DNA of 64,000 bases from CBDBJR01 sp965206445 (lineage in GTDB: Bacteria > Pseudomonadota > Gammaproteobacteria > Arenicellales > Poriferihabitantaceae). Location of the stretch: NCBI GenBank assembly GCA_965206445.1, contig CBDBJR010000002.1:2356001-2420000 (forward strand). The letters run 5' to 3'. The position numbers and the translations under genes were made by a program. Below are positions 54,407 through 63,636 of this stretch, piece by piece (positions within the stretch are counted from its first letter, which is position 1; each line of letters opens with the position of its first letter). The notes beneath the pieces are model-generated. The model was not told where the DNA came from. It saw only the letters and a list, made by a program, of their open reading frames with translations, and made no database searches.

Positions 54407-55756
54407 ATGCCGCCGACCGATCCGATTACCCGCCTGGCCGCCTGCAAGCCGATGCCGCGCCGTTTTTTGCGGGCGCTGGTGCTGGCCGGCGCGGTGGCCG
54501 CGGCGCCGCTGCAGGCCCAGGATGCGGCGCCGTCCGACGAGCCGGTGCCACTGGCCGAATTGCAACTGCTGTCCGACGTGTTCGGCCACATCAAAAGCCA
54601 GTACGTCGAGCCGGTTGACGACACGGTGCTGTTGCGGGCGGCCATCAACGGCATGCTGAACAGCCTCGACCCGCACTCTGCGTTCCTCGAACCGGACGCC
54701 TTTTCCGATATCCGGGTTTCTACCGAGGGCCGCTTTGGCGGCCTGGGGATTGAGGTAACGACCGATAACGGTTTGATCCGGATTGTGGCGCCGATCGATG
54801 ACACGCCGGCGTTCGAGGCCGGGCTCCAGCCCGGCGATCTGATCATTCGGCTGGACGACGAGCCGGTCGGTCAGGATCTGCGGCAGGCGGTCAACCGTAT
54901 GCGCGGCGAGCCGGGCAGCACCATCAAGCTGACGATTTTACGCCAGGGCCGCAGCGAGCCGTTCGACGTCGTTTTAACCCGTGCCATCATTCGCGTGACC
55001 AGCGTGCGCGGCGAAATGCTCGACGCCGAGTTCGGCTATATCCGCCTGTCCGGGTTTCAAAATCAGACGGCGGAGCGTCTGGCGGACAAAATCGCACAGT
55101 TGCAGACGGCCAACGACGGCATACTCAACGGCCTGATATTGGATCTGCGCAATAATCCGGGCGGGATATTGCGCAGCGCCGTACAAGTGAGCGATTTGTT
55201 TCTGCACGCCGGCGTGATTGTCTCTACCCGCGGCCGCAATACGCCGTCGGACAACAGCTATGCGGCCGAACCGGGCGACGTGCTGGGTGACAAGCCCATC
55301 GTCGTGCTGGTCAACGCCGGCTCCGCATCGGCCTCCGAGATCGTTGCCGGCGCCTTGCAGGACCATCGTCGGGCGCTGATTGCCGGCACCAAAACCTTCG
55401 GCAAAGGCTCGGTGCAGACGGTGATTCCGATGCGCAACGGCGCCGCCCTGAAAATCACCACCGCCAGATACTACACCCCGGCGAATCGCTCGATACAGGC
55501 GACCGGCATCGTACCGGATATCGTGATCGAGCAACTCGAGGTCGAGGACACGGACGACCGGCCCGGCGACTTGCGCGAATCCGGCCTGAGCGGGCATCTT
55601 ATCGGTGAAAACGAGCCAGCGCCGGGCGCGGCGGCCCCACCGCCGGTCAAATTATCCGGCTTGCTCGCCGCCGACTATCAGCTGCGCCAGGCGCTGAATC
55701 TGTTGAAAGGCGTCAGTCTGATTCAGTCCGCCGCGCCGGCGCCGACGGGCGGTTAG
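54407..55756 (+). CDS. S41 family carboxyl-terminal processing protease
   Basis: Exported Ser-Lys protease of the CtpA type, 449 residues. The signal segment is FLRALVLAGAVAAAPLQAQ. A PDZ domain (about 107-185, GRFGGLGIEVTT ... PAFEAGLQPGDLIIRLD) follows. The catalytic core has LDLRNNPGG, the nucleophile Ser306 in VNAGSASASEIVAGALQD and the Lys333 base in GTKTFGKGSVQT. It trims periplasmic or envelope proteins. A Pro-rich C-terminal end overlaps the convergent membrane gene by 44 bp. Confidence 0.95.
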   Translation: MPPTDPITRLAACKPMPRRFLRALVLAGAVAAAPLQAQDAAPSDEPVPLAELQLLSDVFGHIKSQYVEPVDDTVLLRAAINGMLNSLDPHSAFLEPDAFSDIRVSTEGRFGGLGIEVTTDNGLIRIVAPIDDTPAFEAGLQPGDLIIRLDDEPVGQDLRQAVNRMRGEPGSTIKLTILRQGRSEPFDVVLTRAIIRVTSVRGEMLDAEFGYIRLSGFQNQTAERLADKIAQLQTANDGILNGLILDLRNNPGGILRSAVQVSDLFLHAGVIVSTRGRNTPSDNSYAAEPGDVLGDKPIVVLVNAGSASASEIVAGALQDHRRALIAGTKTFGKGSVQTVIPMRNGAALKITTARYYTPANRSIQATGIVPDIVIEQLEVEDTDDRPGDLRESGLSGHLIGENEPAPGAAAPPPVKLSGLLAADYQLRQALNLLKGVSLIQSAAPAPTGG

Positions 55757-56072
55757 TCTTGCCGGCGTCGGGGGGGCGTTTATGCCGCCGCCGCGTGCGC
55801 CAGCGCCGCAGCCAGACAGCAACGCTGAGATAGCCGCGCCGCGCCCACGGAAAATCCACCGACAGCACCAGCAAACCCAGCGGGATCATCCAAATCCCCA
55901 GCACCGGCAAAAACCACAGCATGCCGCCGAGCAGCAGCAGCAGACCAATCAGGTTGCGCAGCATCGTCGGCAGTTGCTTGATGCGCTGAAAAAAACGCTG
56001 CACTTGACGGTTCAGGGCCGGCGACTCCGCTGCGACTGCAAGCGCGCATCGGCTCTCGCCAACGCCGCCCAT
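55713..56072 (-). CDS. Small membrane protein (PGPGW-like), function unknown
   Basis: A 119-residue protein with one or two membrane helices (LIGLLLLLGGMLWFLPVLGIWMIPLGLLVLSVDF) and a very basic C-terminal tail (WLRRWRTRRRHKRPP). It resembles uncharacterised transmembrane proteins described as PGPGW type. ATG 56072; its 3' end overlaps the protease gene in antisense by 44 bp. Confidence 0.72.
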   Translation of the reverse strand: MGGVGESRCALAVAAESPALNRQVQRFFQRIKQLPTMLRNLIGLLLLLGGMLWFLPVLGIWMIPLGLLVLSVDFPWARRGYLSVAVWLRRWRTRRRHKRPPDAGKTNRPSAPARRTESD

Positions 56073-56496
56073 TCACAGCAACGATGTGGTTTCAATTCAG
56101 CGGCCCCGGCAGGCCGGCGCGCGTGGCGGCCTGGCCGCACTGAGCGCGCCGTTTTGTGTGACGGTACAGCATCGACAACGGCGGCAAGCCGGCAATCGCA
56201 TTGCGGTTTTCCTCATCCGAACAGGGCACCAGTAAACCGGCGGCAAACCGGCGGCGGGGGTCGGCTGCGACAGTCAACCCGGCCGGCCCGGCGGCATTTT
56301 ACCACCGTGCGGCCGGGTCGAGCACCGGCGAAATGCACACCAGCCGGTTTTTTCTGCCGCCTGGCGGTCCGCGCCCCGGCCGGCATCCGGGCACCGGCAG
56401 GCGGGCGCCGCGCGGTTGTTATACAATACCGACCGCAACCGCAACCCTGACCGCCGCCCTCGAGCGGCACCATACCACCATGGACTTCGTCTCGCC

Positions 56497-57324
56497 GTGA
56501 TCCTGCCGTTTAGTAAAATGCAATCGCTGGGCAACGACTTTGTGCTGCTGGACGGGGTCAGCCAGCGCATTCAATTGTCGCACGCCGCAGCCGTACGCCT
56601 TGCCGATCGGCATTTTGGCGTTGGCTGCGATCAGATTCTGCTGGTTGAACCCGCCGCCGGTGACGCCGATTTCACGCTGCGCATCTTCAATCAGGACGGC
56701 TCCGAGGTCGGGCAATGCGGCAACGGCGCGCGCTGTCTGGCGCAATTTTTGCAGCAGCAGCACCTGTGGCAGGCGCCCGCGGTGCACGTGCGCACCGGCA
56801 GCGCCCGGATGCGGCTGGTGCTGCATACCGACGCCACCGTGAGCGCCGACATGGGGCCGCCGATATTCGACCCCGCCGCCATCCCGCTCCGGGTCGACAG
56901 CGCGGCCGAGCGCTACAGTGCCCCGACCTCGCTGGGTGCATTGCCATTTTATGCCGTGTCGATGGGCAACCCGCATGCGGTGTTTGTGGTTGACGACGTG
57001 GCCACGGCGCCGGTCGCGACCCTCGGCGCCGAATTACAGCAGCACGCGCTGTTTCCGCAGCGAGTCAATGCCGGTTTCATGGCCATCCGGTCAGCCGATC
57101 AGATCGACCTGCGGGTATTCGAGCGCGGCGTCGGCGAGACGCTGGGCTGCGGCAGCGGCGCCTGTGCGGCGGTCGTGGTCGGGATCAGACAAGGCCGCTT
57201 GACCCCACCGGTCACGGTCAATCTGCCCGGCGGTCGGGTGTGCGTGAACTGGGCCGGGCCGGGGGCGTCGGTGGTCTTACGCGGCCCGGTGGAAACCGTA
57301 TTCAGCGGCCGGATTGCGCTCTAG
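56497..57324 (+). CDS. dapF: Diaminopimelate epimerase
   Basis: PLP-independent epimerase of LL-DAP to meso-DAP for lysine and peptidoglycan; 275 residues. Signature motifs: FSKMQSLGNDFVLLDG, VGQCGNGARC with the first catalytic Cys74, GNPHAVFVV, and FERGVGETLGCGSGACA with the second Cys. The start is GTG 56497 (ILPFSKMQS); the longer open frame upstream has no family match. It begins the dapF-DUF484-xerC group. Confidence 0.97.
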   Translation: MILPFSKMQSLGNDFVLLDGVSQRIQLSHAAAVRLADRHFGVGCDQILLVEPAAGDADFTLRIFNQDGSEVGQCGNGARCLAQFLQQQHLWQAPAVHVRTGSARMRLVLHTDATVSADMGPPIFDPAAIPLRVDSAAERYSAPTSLGALPFYAVSMGNPHAVFVVDDVATAPVATLGAELQQHALFPQRVNAGFMAIRSADQIDLRVFERGVGETLGCGSGACAAVVVGIRQGRLTPPVTVNLPGGRVCVNWAGPGASVVLRGPVETVFSGRIAL

Positions 57325-57438
57325 CGGCAGACGGCCAAGCCGAAATAACCGCCGATCGATGCCGATTCAACGCCGCACCGGCACCCTCAGGCGGTATAAT
57401 CCGGCGGTTTTTAAACCGCGCATACGGTGTGCACGCTC

Positions 57439-58083
57439 ATGCTGACCCCCGACCAAATTGCAGAATACCTAAAAAACAATCCGGATTTTTTTGTCGATCA
57501 GCACGCCCTGCTGGCCGCGATGGGCATTGCCGAATGGATTCCGGGGGACGCCTTTTATCAACGGCAGATGCAGGTGATGCAGGAGCGCGCAGCCCGGCAG
57601 CAAGACCGCATCGACACCATGCTGACCAATGCAGCGGCAAATCAACAGCTGGAGCAGTCGCTGCACCGGCTGTCGATCGACCTGCTGGCGACCCCGACCC
57701 CGCCGCCGGAAAAAACCGCGCGGGCGGTGGCGGCGGTGCGACAGTATTTCACCATCCGCCAGGTGCGTCTGGTGCGGGCGGCAGAGCCGGCAGCGGAGCT
57801 CGATTACAACGCGCTGCAACAGCGCGTGATACACCTGAACAGCGTGTGTGATGACCGGGTGGCGCCCACGCTGATGGCGACGCTGTTTCCCGCCAGCGCC
57901 GGCGCGGTCGCCTCCTGTGCGTTTATCCCGCTGGCGTTTGAGCGGCAGATACAGGGCGTGATGGTGTTGGGTGATGCCGACGTGCAGCGGTTTACCCCCG
58001 GCATCGGGGTCGCGATACTGGATCGACTGGGCCAGATCATCGGCGCCTATCTGCAACCCGAACGCGCCGGCATGGCCGCCTAG
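57439..58083 (+). CDS. DUF484 family protein
   Basis: A 214-residue DUF484 protein starting MLTPDQIAEYLKNNPDFFVDQHALL, the family signature, followed by a coiled segment (QVMQERAARQQDRIDTM) and a GAF-like C-terminal half (ASCAFIPLAFERQIQGVMVLGDADVQRF). Its function is unknown; it nearly always lies between dapF and xerC, as here. ATG 57439; GTG 57427 would add four residues. Confidence 0.93.
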   Translation: MLTPDQIAEYLKNNPDFFVDQHALLAAMGIAEWIPGDAFYQRQMQVMQERAARQQDRIDTMLTNAAANQQLEQSLHRLSIDLLATPTPPPEKTARAVAAVRQYFTIRQVRLVRAAEPAAELDYNALQQRVIHLNSVCDDRVAPTLMATLFPASAGAVASCAFIPLAFERQIQGVMVLGDADVQRFTPGIGVAILDRLGQIIGAYLQPERAGMAA

Positions 58084-58140
58084 AGCCGACTGCAAACGGC
58101 GTGCCGCGCAAGCGGCAAACCGCCGCTGAAGCGCATCAGC

Positions 58141-59139
58141 ATGAACCCAACCCACGATAATCTGGCCGCCCCGGTGGCGCAATTTGTGCACTATCTTGCG
58201 CGCGAACGGCGGCGCTCCCCACACACGGTCAGCGCCTATCGGCGCGACCTCGACAAGCTGCGCGCCTATGCGGTCGATAACCGCCTCCGCCATTGGGCCG
58301 AGCTCGACGTCAACCGGGGCCGGCAATTTGCCGTGCACCTGCGCCAGCAAAAGCTGGCGGCCACCAGCATTCAACGGACGCTGTCCTGCTGCCGGATGTT
58401 TTTTGATTTTCTCCGGCAATCGGAACAGGCGGAAAACAACCCGTTTGCCACCATCCGGGCGCCCAAGCCCCGCCCGACGCTGCCCAAAACGCTGAGTGTG
58501 GATGACATTTCCACTCTGCTCGAGCAGCACGACAACAGCCCGACCGCCTGCCGCGACCATGCGATGCTGGAGCTGTTTTATTCTTCCGGGCTGCGGGTAT
58601 CCGAGCTGGCGGCGCTCGATATCGACAGCATCGACCGGCGGCAAATGCTGGTGGCGGTGCTCGGCAAGGGCAACAAGCAGCGCCTCGTCCCGGTCGGCAG
58701 CAAGGCCCTGCTGGCCTGTGATCGATGGCTGCCGCACCGCAGCCGACTCGCCGCCGCGCCGACGCGGGCACTGTTCGTCAATCGCAGCGGCACCCGCCTG
58801 AGCGTGCGCGGCATCCAGTTTCGGCTGCATCACTGGGGGCGGGAAAAGGCCCTCGGCCAACGCCTGCACCCGCATATGCTGCGGCATTCTTTTGCCAGCC
58901 ACGTACTGCAATCCAGCGGCGATTTGCGCGCGGTTCAGGAAATGCTCGGCCACGCCGACATCTCGACCACGCAGATCTACACCCATTTGGACTACCAGCA
59001 CCTGGCCGGGGTCTACGATCGCGCCCACCCGCGCGCCGGCGCCGGACCCACCGACACGCACCGCCGGCCAGACGCCGTGCGCGCGCAGCGAAAGACGCCG
59101 GCAGTACGCAGGCGCTTGCCGACCGGCACCGAAAAATGA
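58141..59139 (+). CDS. xerC: Tyrosine recombinase XerC
   Basis: Site-specific recombinase that with XerD resolves chromosome dimers at dif; 332 residues. The N-terminal SAM-like core-binding domain (about 10-95) precedes the catalytic domain with Arg152 ([12 protein letters not shown]), Lys176 (LGKGNKQR), His245 and Arg248 ([12 protein letters not shown]), His271 ([10 protein letters not shown]) and Tyr280 (TTQIYTHLD). The C-terminal 40 or so residues form an extra Arg/Thr-rich tail beyond the usual end. The gene order supports housekeeping XerC rather than a phage integrase. Confidence 0.96.
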   Translation: MNPTHDNLAAPVAQFVHYLARERRRSPHTVSAYRRDLDKLRAYAVDNRLRHWAELDVNRGRQFAVHLRQQKLAATSIQRTLSCCRMFFDFLRQSEQAENNPFATIRAPKPRPTLPKTLSVDDISTLLEQHDNSPTACRDHAMLELFYSSGLRVSELAALDIDSIDRRQMLVAVLGKGNKQRLVPVGSKALLACDRWLPHRSRLAAAPTRALFVNRSGTRLSVRGIQFRLHHWGREKALGQRLHPHMLRHSFASHVLQSSGDLRAVQEMLGHADISTTQIYTHLDYQHLAGVYDRAHPRAGAGPTDTHRRPDAVRAQRKTPAVRRRLPTGTEK

Positions 59140-59269
59140 GCCACCGGCTGCCCGTGGCGTCGCTGTCGTGGTCGGTCCATCGGCTGTCGTTGTGCGTCCG
59201 TCCGTTTTATTGTCTTGCACTGTAAATTTCCTGTTTACCCTTCATTGCCCTTTCCGGAGTCTGCGTACC

Positions 59270-61282
59270 ATGCCTTTTGCTCATCTATTGCCGTTGATTT
59301 TTGGCCTGATCGGTCTGCTTGCAACCGCCGCCATCTATCGCGCCATCATCCGCTTCCCCGCCGGTAACGACAAAGTCGTACAGATTGGCCGCCTGATCCA
59401 CGACGGCGCGATGGTGTTTATGCGCCGCGAATACACCTATCTCGGCGTCTTCATTGCCGTGGTTGCCGTGCTGCTGCTGCTCTCCGACCTGGGGGCGCCG
59501 ACCATGCTGGCGTTTCTGGTCGGCGCGCTGTGCTCGGCCAGCGCCGGCTATATCGGCATGGTCGCCGCCACCCGCGCCAATGTGCGCACCACCACTGCGG
59601 CGCAGCAATCGGGCGCCCCGGCCGCGCTGTCGGTCGCGTTTCTGGGCGGCTCGGTGATGGGGCTGTGCGTCGCCTCGATGGGGCTGCTCGGCCTCGGCTT
59701 CCTGTACTGGCTGTTTGGCCGTGACCCGCAGACCGTGCATGTGATTCACGGCTTTGGCATGGGCGCCTCATCAGTGGCGCTGTTCTCGCGCGTCGGCGGC
59801 GGCATCTTCACCAAGAGCGCCGACGTCGGCGCCGACCTGGTCGGCAAGCTCGAAGCCGGCATCCCCGAAGACGACCCGCGCAACCCCGGCGTGATTGCCG
59901 ACAACGTCGGTGACAACGTCGGCGACGTGGCCGGCATGGGTTCGGATATCTTCGAATCCTACTGCGGCGCGATGATCGCCTCAATCGCGATCGCCGCGAC
60001 GCTGCCGGTGGCCGCCAGCGCGGCGCTGGGCGGCCAGGCGACGCTGATGTTTCTGCCGCTGGCGCTGTCCTGTCTGGGGCTGCTGTGCTCGTTCGGCGGC
60101 ATCCTGCTGGTCAAGGCCAACAGCCGCCGCGCGCCCGAGCTGGCGCTGCGCATCGGCACCATCGGCGCGACGTTGATTTTCATCGTCGCCGCCCTGATCC
60201 AGATCGTATTGATGGGCGTGCCGTGGCAGGTCTGGGGGGCGGTGCTGGCCGGCGCCCTCGGCGGCATCGGCATCGGCCTGATTACCGAATACTACACCGG
60301 CGGCAAACCGGTGCGCGACATCGCCAAAAGCGGCGAAACCGGCCCCGCCACGGTGCTGGTCGCCGGCCTGGCGGTGGGCATGGAATCGGTCGTCGTACCG
60401 CTGCTGATCATCGCCGCCATTATTCTCATTTCCAGCGCGCTGGCCGGCCTGTACGGGGTCGGCATGGCCGCCGTCGGCATGCTCGCCACGGTCGGCATCA
60501 CGATGGCGATCGACGCTTACGGGCCGGTGGCCGACAACGCCGGCGGGATTGCCGAAATGGCCGGGCTCGGCGACGAGGTGCGTGAGATAACCGATTCGCT
60601 GGATGAGCTCGGCAACACCACCGCCGCGATTGGCAAAGGCTTTGCCATCGGCGCGGCGGCGCTGGCGGCGCTGGCCATCATTTCCGCCTTTATCGAAACC
60701 GTGACCTCGCTGAACCCGGGCTTCACACTCCGGATCAACGACCCGAAAGTGCTCGCCGGCATGTTCCTCGGCGGCATCTTCCCGTTCCTGGTGTCCAGCA
60801 TGACGATGAAAGCGGTCGGCGTGGCCGCGTTCGAGATGGTGCATGAAATCCGCCGCCAGTTCAAAGAAATCCCCGGCCTGATGGCCGGCGAAGCCGAGCC
60901 GGACTCGTCGCGCTGCATCGACATCGCCACCCGCGCGGCGCTGCACCGCATGATACCGCCCGGCGTGCTGGCGGTGGCCGCCCCCGCCGTGGTCGGCTTC
61001 GGCCTCGGCGCGACGGCGCTGGGCGGCATGCTGACCGGGGCGCTGCTCGGCTGTGTGCTGATGGCGCTGACGATGGCGAACGCCGGCGGCGCGTGGGATA
61101 ACGCCAAGAAATATGTCGAGAAAGGCAACCTCGGCGGCAAGGGCTCCGCGGTGCACGCCGCCACGGTGGTCGGCGACACGGTCGGCGACCCGTTCAAGGA
61201 CACGTCCGGCCCATCGATGAATATTCTGATCAACGTGATGGCGATTGTCAGCCTGGTGATTGCGCCGCTGCTGAGCGTGTAA
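59270..61282 (+). CDS. hppA: Membrane-bound ion-translocating pyrophosphatase (K+-dependent type)
   Basis: Integral-membrane pyrophosphatase coupling PPi hydrolysis to H+ or Na+ pumping; 670 residues with about 16 helices. The catalytic loop is [18 protein letters not shown] followed by [20 protein letters not shown]. The subfamily marker reads [10 protein letters not shown], with Ala where K+-independent enzymes carry Lys (GNTTKA), so it is predicted to be K+-dependent. Whether H+ or Na+ is pumped is not resolved. ATG 59270 has GGAG about 11 bases upstream. It lies 130 bp after xerC. Confidence 0.96.
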   Translation: MPFAHLLPLIFGLIGLLATAAIYRAIIRFPAGNDKVVQIGRLIHDGAMVFMRREYTYLGVFIAVVAVLLLLSDLGAPTMLAFLVGALCSASAGYIGMVAATRANVRTTTAAQQSGAPAALSVAFLGGSVMGLCVASMGLLGLGFLYWLFGRDPQTVHVIHGFGMGASSVALFSRVGGGIFTKSADVGADLVGKLEAGIPEDDPRNPGVIADNVGDNVGDVAGMGSDIFESYCGAMIASIAIAATLPVAASAALGGQATLMFLPLALSCLGLLCSFGGILLVKANSRRAPELALRIGTIGATLIFIVAALIQIVLMGVPWQVWGAVLAGALGGIGIGLITEYYTGGKPVRDIAKSGETGPATVLVAGLAVGMESVVVPLLIIAAIILISSALAGLYGVGMAAVGMLATVGITMAIDAYGPVADNAGGIAEMAGLGDEVREITDSLDELGNTTAAIGKGFAIGAAALAALAIISAFIETVTSLNPGFTLRINDPKVLAGMFLGGIFPFLVSSMTMKAVGVAAFEMVHEIRRQFKEIPGLMAGEAEPDSSRCIDIATRAALHRMIPPGVLAVAAPAVVGFGLGATALGGMLTGALLGCVLMALTMANAGGAWDNAKKYVEKGNLGGKGSAVHAATVVGDTVGDPFKDTSGPSMNILINVMAIVSLVIAPLLSV

Positions 61283-61364
61283 GCACGCGGACACCGAACG
61301 GCGAGCGGCCGGTAAGCCGGTTGCACCGGGCGAGCGGCCCGGCGATTTCACTCAGCCGGGCGCG

Positions 61365-62258
61365 TTAGCGCGGCGGCGGCTGGTCGAACTCGAGGTTTTT
61401 GGCATTCAGGGCGACGAATTGCCGGCTCTTGGCGCGTGCAATCAGCGTCACCCCCAGCTCTTCGGCCAGCTCGAACCCCATGTGGGTCGAGCCGTTGCGT
61501 GACACCAGCGCCGGGATCCCCATCAGCGCCGCCTTCATGACGATTTCAGAGGTCAGCCGGCCGGTGGAATACAGGATTTTGTCGTGCCCGCTCATGCCCT
61601 GCAGCCACATCTCACCGGCAATCGCGTCCATCGCGTTGTGCCGCCCCACGTCCTCGATAAACACCAGCACGTCGCCCCCCTCCCCCTGACACAGGCCGCA
61701 GCTGTGCACCGAGCCGGCGGCGCGGTACGCCTTGTTGTACGGCGCGACGTTTTTGAGCACGGTATAGATGTCGGATTGCCGGATGCGAATATCCGGCAGT
61801 CGGTGGTCGTATAATTTATCCAGCGTACAGCTGAGAATCGTGCCCTGCCCGCAGCCGGTGGTCACGGTGCGCTTGAGCGCACTAAAGCCCGGCACCCCCT
61901 CGCCGGCCACCGTCGTCACCTCGGCCAGCTCGCGCTCCCAGTCAACCCGAATCGAATCGATCTCGGCCGGCGAGTCAAACAACGCCTGGTTGCGCAGGTA
62001 GCCCAGCGCCAGTTTTTCCGGGTGCGTGCCCAGCGTCATCAACGTGACCAGCTCCTGGCCGTCCACCTTGATCGTCAGCGGCAGCTCGCCAACGATATTG
62101 ATGGTTTTCTCCTCGCCATACTGGTTGTGCGCCGCCACCTGATAAATCGACTCAATTCCGGCGTCGCTCATTTTCGGCGGCTTGAACCGCGGCTGACCCG
62201 CCCCCCCGGTGGCCACCGGCGCGATTTCAGTCGGCTGCAAACGGCTTGATGATGTCAT
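61365..62258 (-). CDS. fdhD: Formate dehydrogenase accessory sulfurtransferase FdhD
   Basis: Passes sulfur from a cysteine desulfurase to the molybdenum cofactor of formate dehydrogenase; 297 residues from ATG 62258. KTINIVGELPLTIKVDGQE, PEKLALGYLRNQAL, EDVGRHNAMDAIAGEM and TGRLTSEIVMKAALMGIPALVSRNGST are typical. The active-site loop that in E. coli reads GCGVC is TTGCGQGTILS here: the first Cys remains and the second is missing. No formate dehydrogenase is in the window; moaC-moeA at 11-13 kb serve the same cofactor. Confidence 0.95.
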   Translation of the reverse strand: MTSSSRLQPTEIAPVATGGAGQPRFKPPKMSDAGIESIYQVAAHNQYGEEKTINIVGELPLTIKVDGQELVTLMTLGTHPEKLALGYLRNQALFDSPAEIDSIRVDWERELAEVTTVAGEGVPGFSALKRTVTTGCGQGTILSCTLDKLYDHRLPDIRIRQSDIYTVLKNVAPYNKAYRAAGSVHSCGLCQGEGGDVLVFIEDVGRHNAMDAIAGEMWLQGMSGHDKILYSTGRLTSEIVMKAALMGIPALVSRNGSTHMGFELAEELGVTLIARAKSRQFVALNAKNLEFDQPPPR

Positions 62259-62398
62259 ACAGGCCCTCGTCGAATCGGTGCGCACATAGTCGGCAGTCGT
62301 GGGTTGGTCGAGCGCGTATCATAGCGCACCAGCCCACCGGGTGGGGCAACCGGCAGACGGCGCGGCACCGACCGCAACGGGTGCGCCGATGTTTACGC

Positions 62399-63232
62399 TC
62401 AGGCATCAACGGCGCCCAGCATCCGGCGCGTCTGCCGGCTATCGGCGAGCGGCCGGTCGCGGTCGGCCAGCAGGGCTTTGGCTTGCCGGATCAGATCCAG
62501 ATTCGACCCGGCCATTTTGCCGTCGCGGGTCACCAGGCTGTTTTCAAACCCGACCCGGATATGGCCGCCGGTGTCGACGGCGCGTTCGAGGTGGTGATAT
62601 TCGTGCGCGCCAAAACCGCACACCATCCAGTCTGCATTGGCCTGCCACCGGTCGACAAACCCGGCCAGCAGATCGGCGCCCGCAGGCGCCGCCGGGTATC
62701 GCCCGAGCACAAATAAAAGACTATGGCCGTGCGCCGGAATAAGCCCGCGCTGCAATAAGTGATAATAATGCGCCAGCTCCGCCGGCGCATAGACAATCAC
62801 CTGCGCCAGAATGTTTTCCGCCGCCAGCCAGTGGAAAAACGCCGCCGCCCGGCTCTCGGACGCGGCATCGGGCGCCAGCTCGCGCAGCGCCACCGTCACC
62901 GCCTCCGGGTGCATTGCCTTGACTGCCGCAATCTGCTGCGGCGGCGAGTACAGGCCCATCGACTCGGTGGTCGCCTGAATCACCAGTTGATCGCCCACCG
63001 CCCGCCGGATGGCGCGCATCGTATCGACATAGATATCGGGGTCAAGGCTGTGCGCGCCGGTGGCCGTTCGGATATGCAGATGCAGCAGCGTAACGCCGGC
63101 GGCGCAGGCCTCGACAGCGGTTGCCACCAGCTCACGCTTGCTCAGCGGAATCGCCGGATGGTCGCACTTTTGTTTGCTGGCGCCGTTCGGGGCGAGCCCG
63201 ATAACGGCGGGATGGCGCGCGGTTCTGGTCAT
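62399..63232 (-). CDS. Beta-keto acid cleavage enzyme (BKACE, DUF849) family protein
   Basis: Zinc-dependent (beta-alpha)8 enzyme that condenses a beta-keto acid with acetyl-CoA and cleaves it; 277 residues. Family markers are PNGASKQKCDHPAIPLSKREL, GVTLLHLHIR (zinc-site His pair), IQATTESMGLYS and GGHIRVGFENSLVTRDGKMAGSN. The founding member is the 3-keto-5-aminohexanoate enzyme of lysine fermentation, but the family has many substrates and no such pathway genes are nearby. ATG 63232. Confidence 0.92.
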   Translation of the reverse strand: MTRTARHPAVIGLAPNGASKQKCDHPAIPLSKRELVATAVEACAAGVTLLHLHIRTATGAHSLDPDIYVDTMRAIRRAVGDQLVIQATTESMGLYSPPQQIAAVKAMHPEAVTVALRELAPDAASESRAAAFFHWLAAENILAQVIVYAPAELAHYYHLLQRGLIPAHGHSLLFVLGRYPAAPAGADLLAGFVDRWQANADWMVCGFGAHEYHHLERAVDTGGHIRVGFENSLVTRDGKMAGSNLDLIRQAKALLADRDRPLADSRQTRRMLGAVDA

Positions 63233-63318
63233 ACGCTCGGGCGGTCGGGGCGGGTTTTGCGGTCTATCGATAACAGACCAGCTGAGCTTACCATCGAATG
63301 CCCGGCGGCGATACTAAC

Positions 63319-63377
63319 GGAGCACAGGCATTCCCGCCTGTGTTTATTTGCTCCGCAGGCAGGAAATCCGCCTGCGG
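63319..63377. repeat. Two-hairpin dispersed element, copy B
   Basis: Hairpin 1 (63323-63342) is CACAGGC, loop ATTCCC, GCCTGTG. Hairpin 2 (63353-63377) is CCGCAGGC, loop AGGAAATCC, GCCTGCGG. Compared with copy A near 30042, stem 1 differs at two pairs with both sides changed, and the loops ATTCC and GGAA are kept. Confidence 0.75.
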
Positions 63378-63621
63378 CGGGAATTAGGAATTAGGAATTA
63401 GGAATTAGGAATTAGGAATGCCGCCTGCGGCGGGAATTAGGAATTAGGAATTAAGGATTGGAAATTGGGGACTGGGGATTGGGAATTGAGGATTAGGAGT
63501 CAAGAATCAGGAATGTCGCCGGTAACTCCGTCAAACCGGGCTATCACCTCGGTCAGCAAACCCCCTGATCATTCCTAATTCCTAATTCCTAATTCCTAAT
63601 TCCCGCCGCAGGCGGATTTCC
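63362..63621. repeat. 51-bp perfect inverted repeat with GGAATTA heptamers
   Basis: The left arm (63362-63412) starts GGAAATCCGCCTGCGGCGG and continues into GGAATTA heptamers (five copies plus a partial in this run). The right arm (63571-63621) is its exact reverse complement. The 158-bp middle holds further degenerate heptamers (GGATTGG, GGGGATT) and one more CCGCCTGCGGCGG. Confidence 0.92.
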
Positions 63622-63636
63622 CGCCGCAGGCGGCGG

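Larger units (their letters stand above)
63233..63636. other. Repeat-rich intergenic region
   Basis: 404 bp without a gene. It contains copy B of the two-hairpin element, a run of GGAATTA heptamers, a second CCGCCTGCGGCGG copy and the left and right arms of a 51-bp inverted repeat. It separates the BKACE gene from the end of the second autotransporter gene. Confidence 0.7.

Noticed and set aside
58141..59139. Phage or island integrase
   Set aside because: The tyrosine recombinase sits in the conserved dapF-DUF484-xerC order and has no attachment site or phage genes nearby.
57469..59220. Long minus-strand frame across DUF484 and xerC
   Set aside because: Antisense shadow of two clear housekeeping genes; composition is Arg/Gly/Gln-rich as expected for a shadow.
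63380..63450. Possible CRISPR or telomere-like array of GGAATTA
   Set aside because: Heptamers have no spacers and form the arms of an inverted repeat on a chromosome-like segment.
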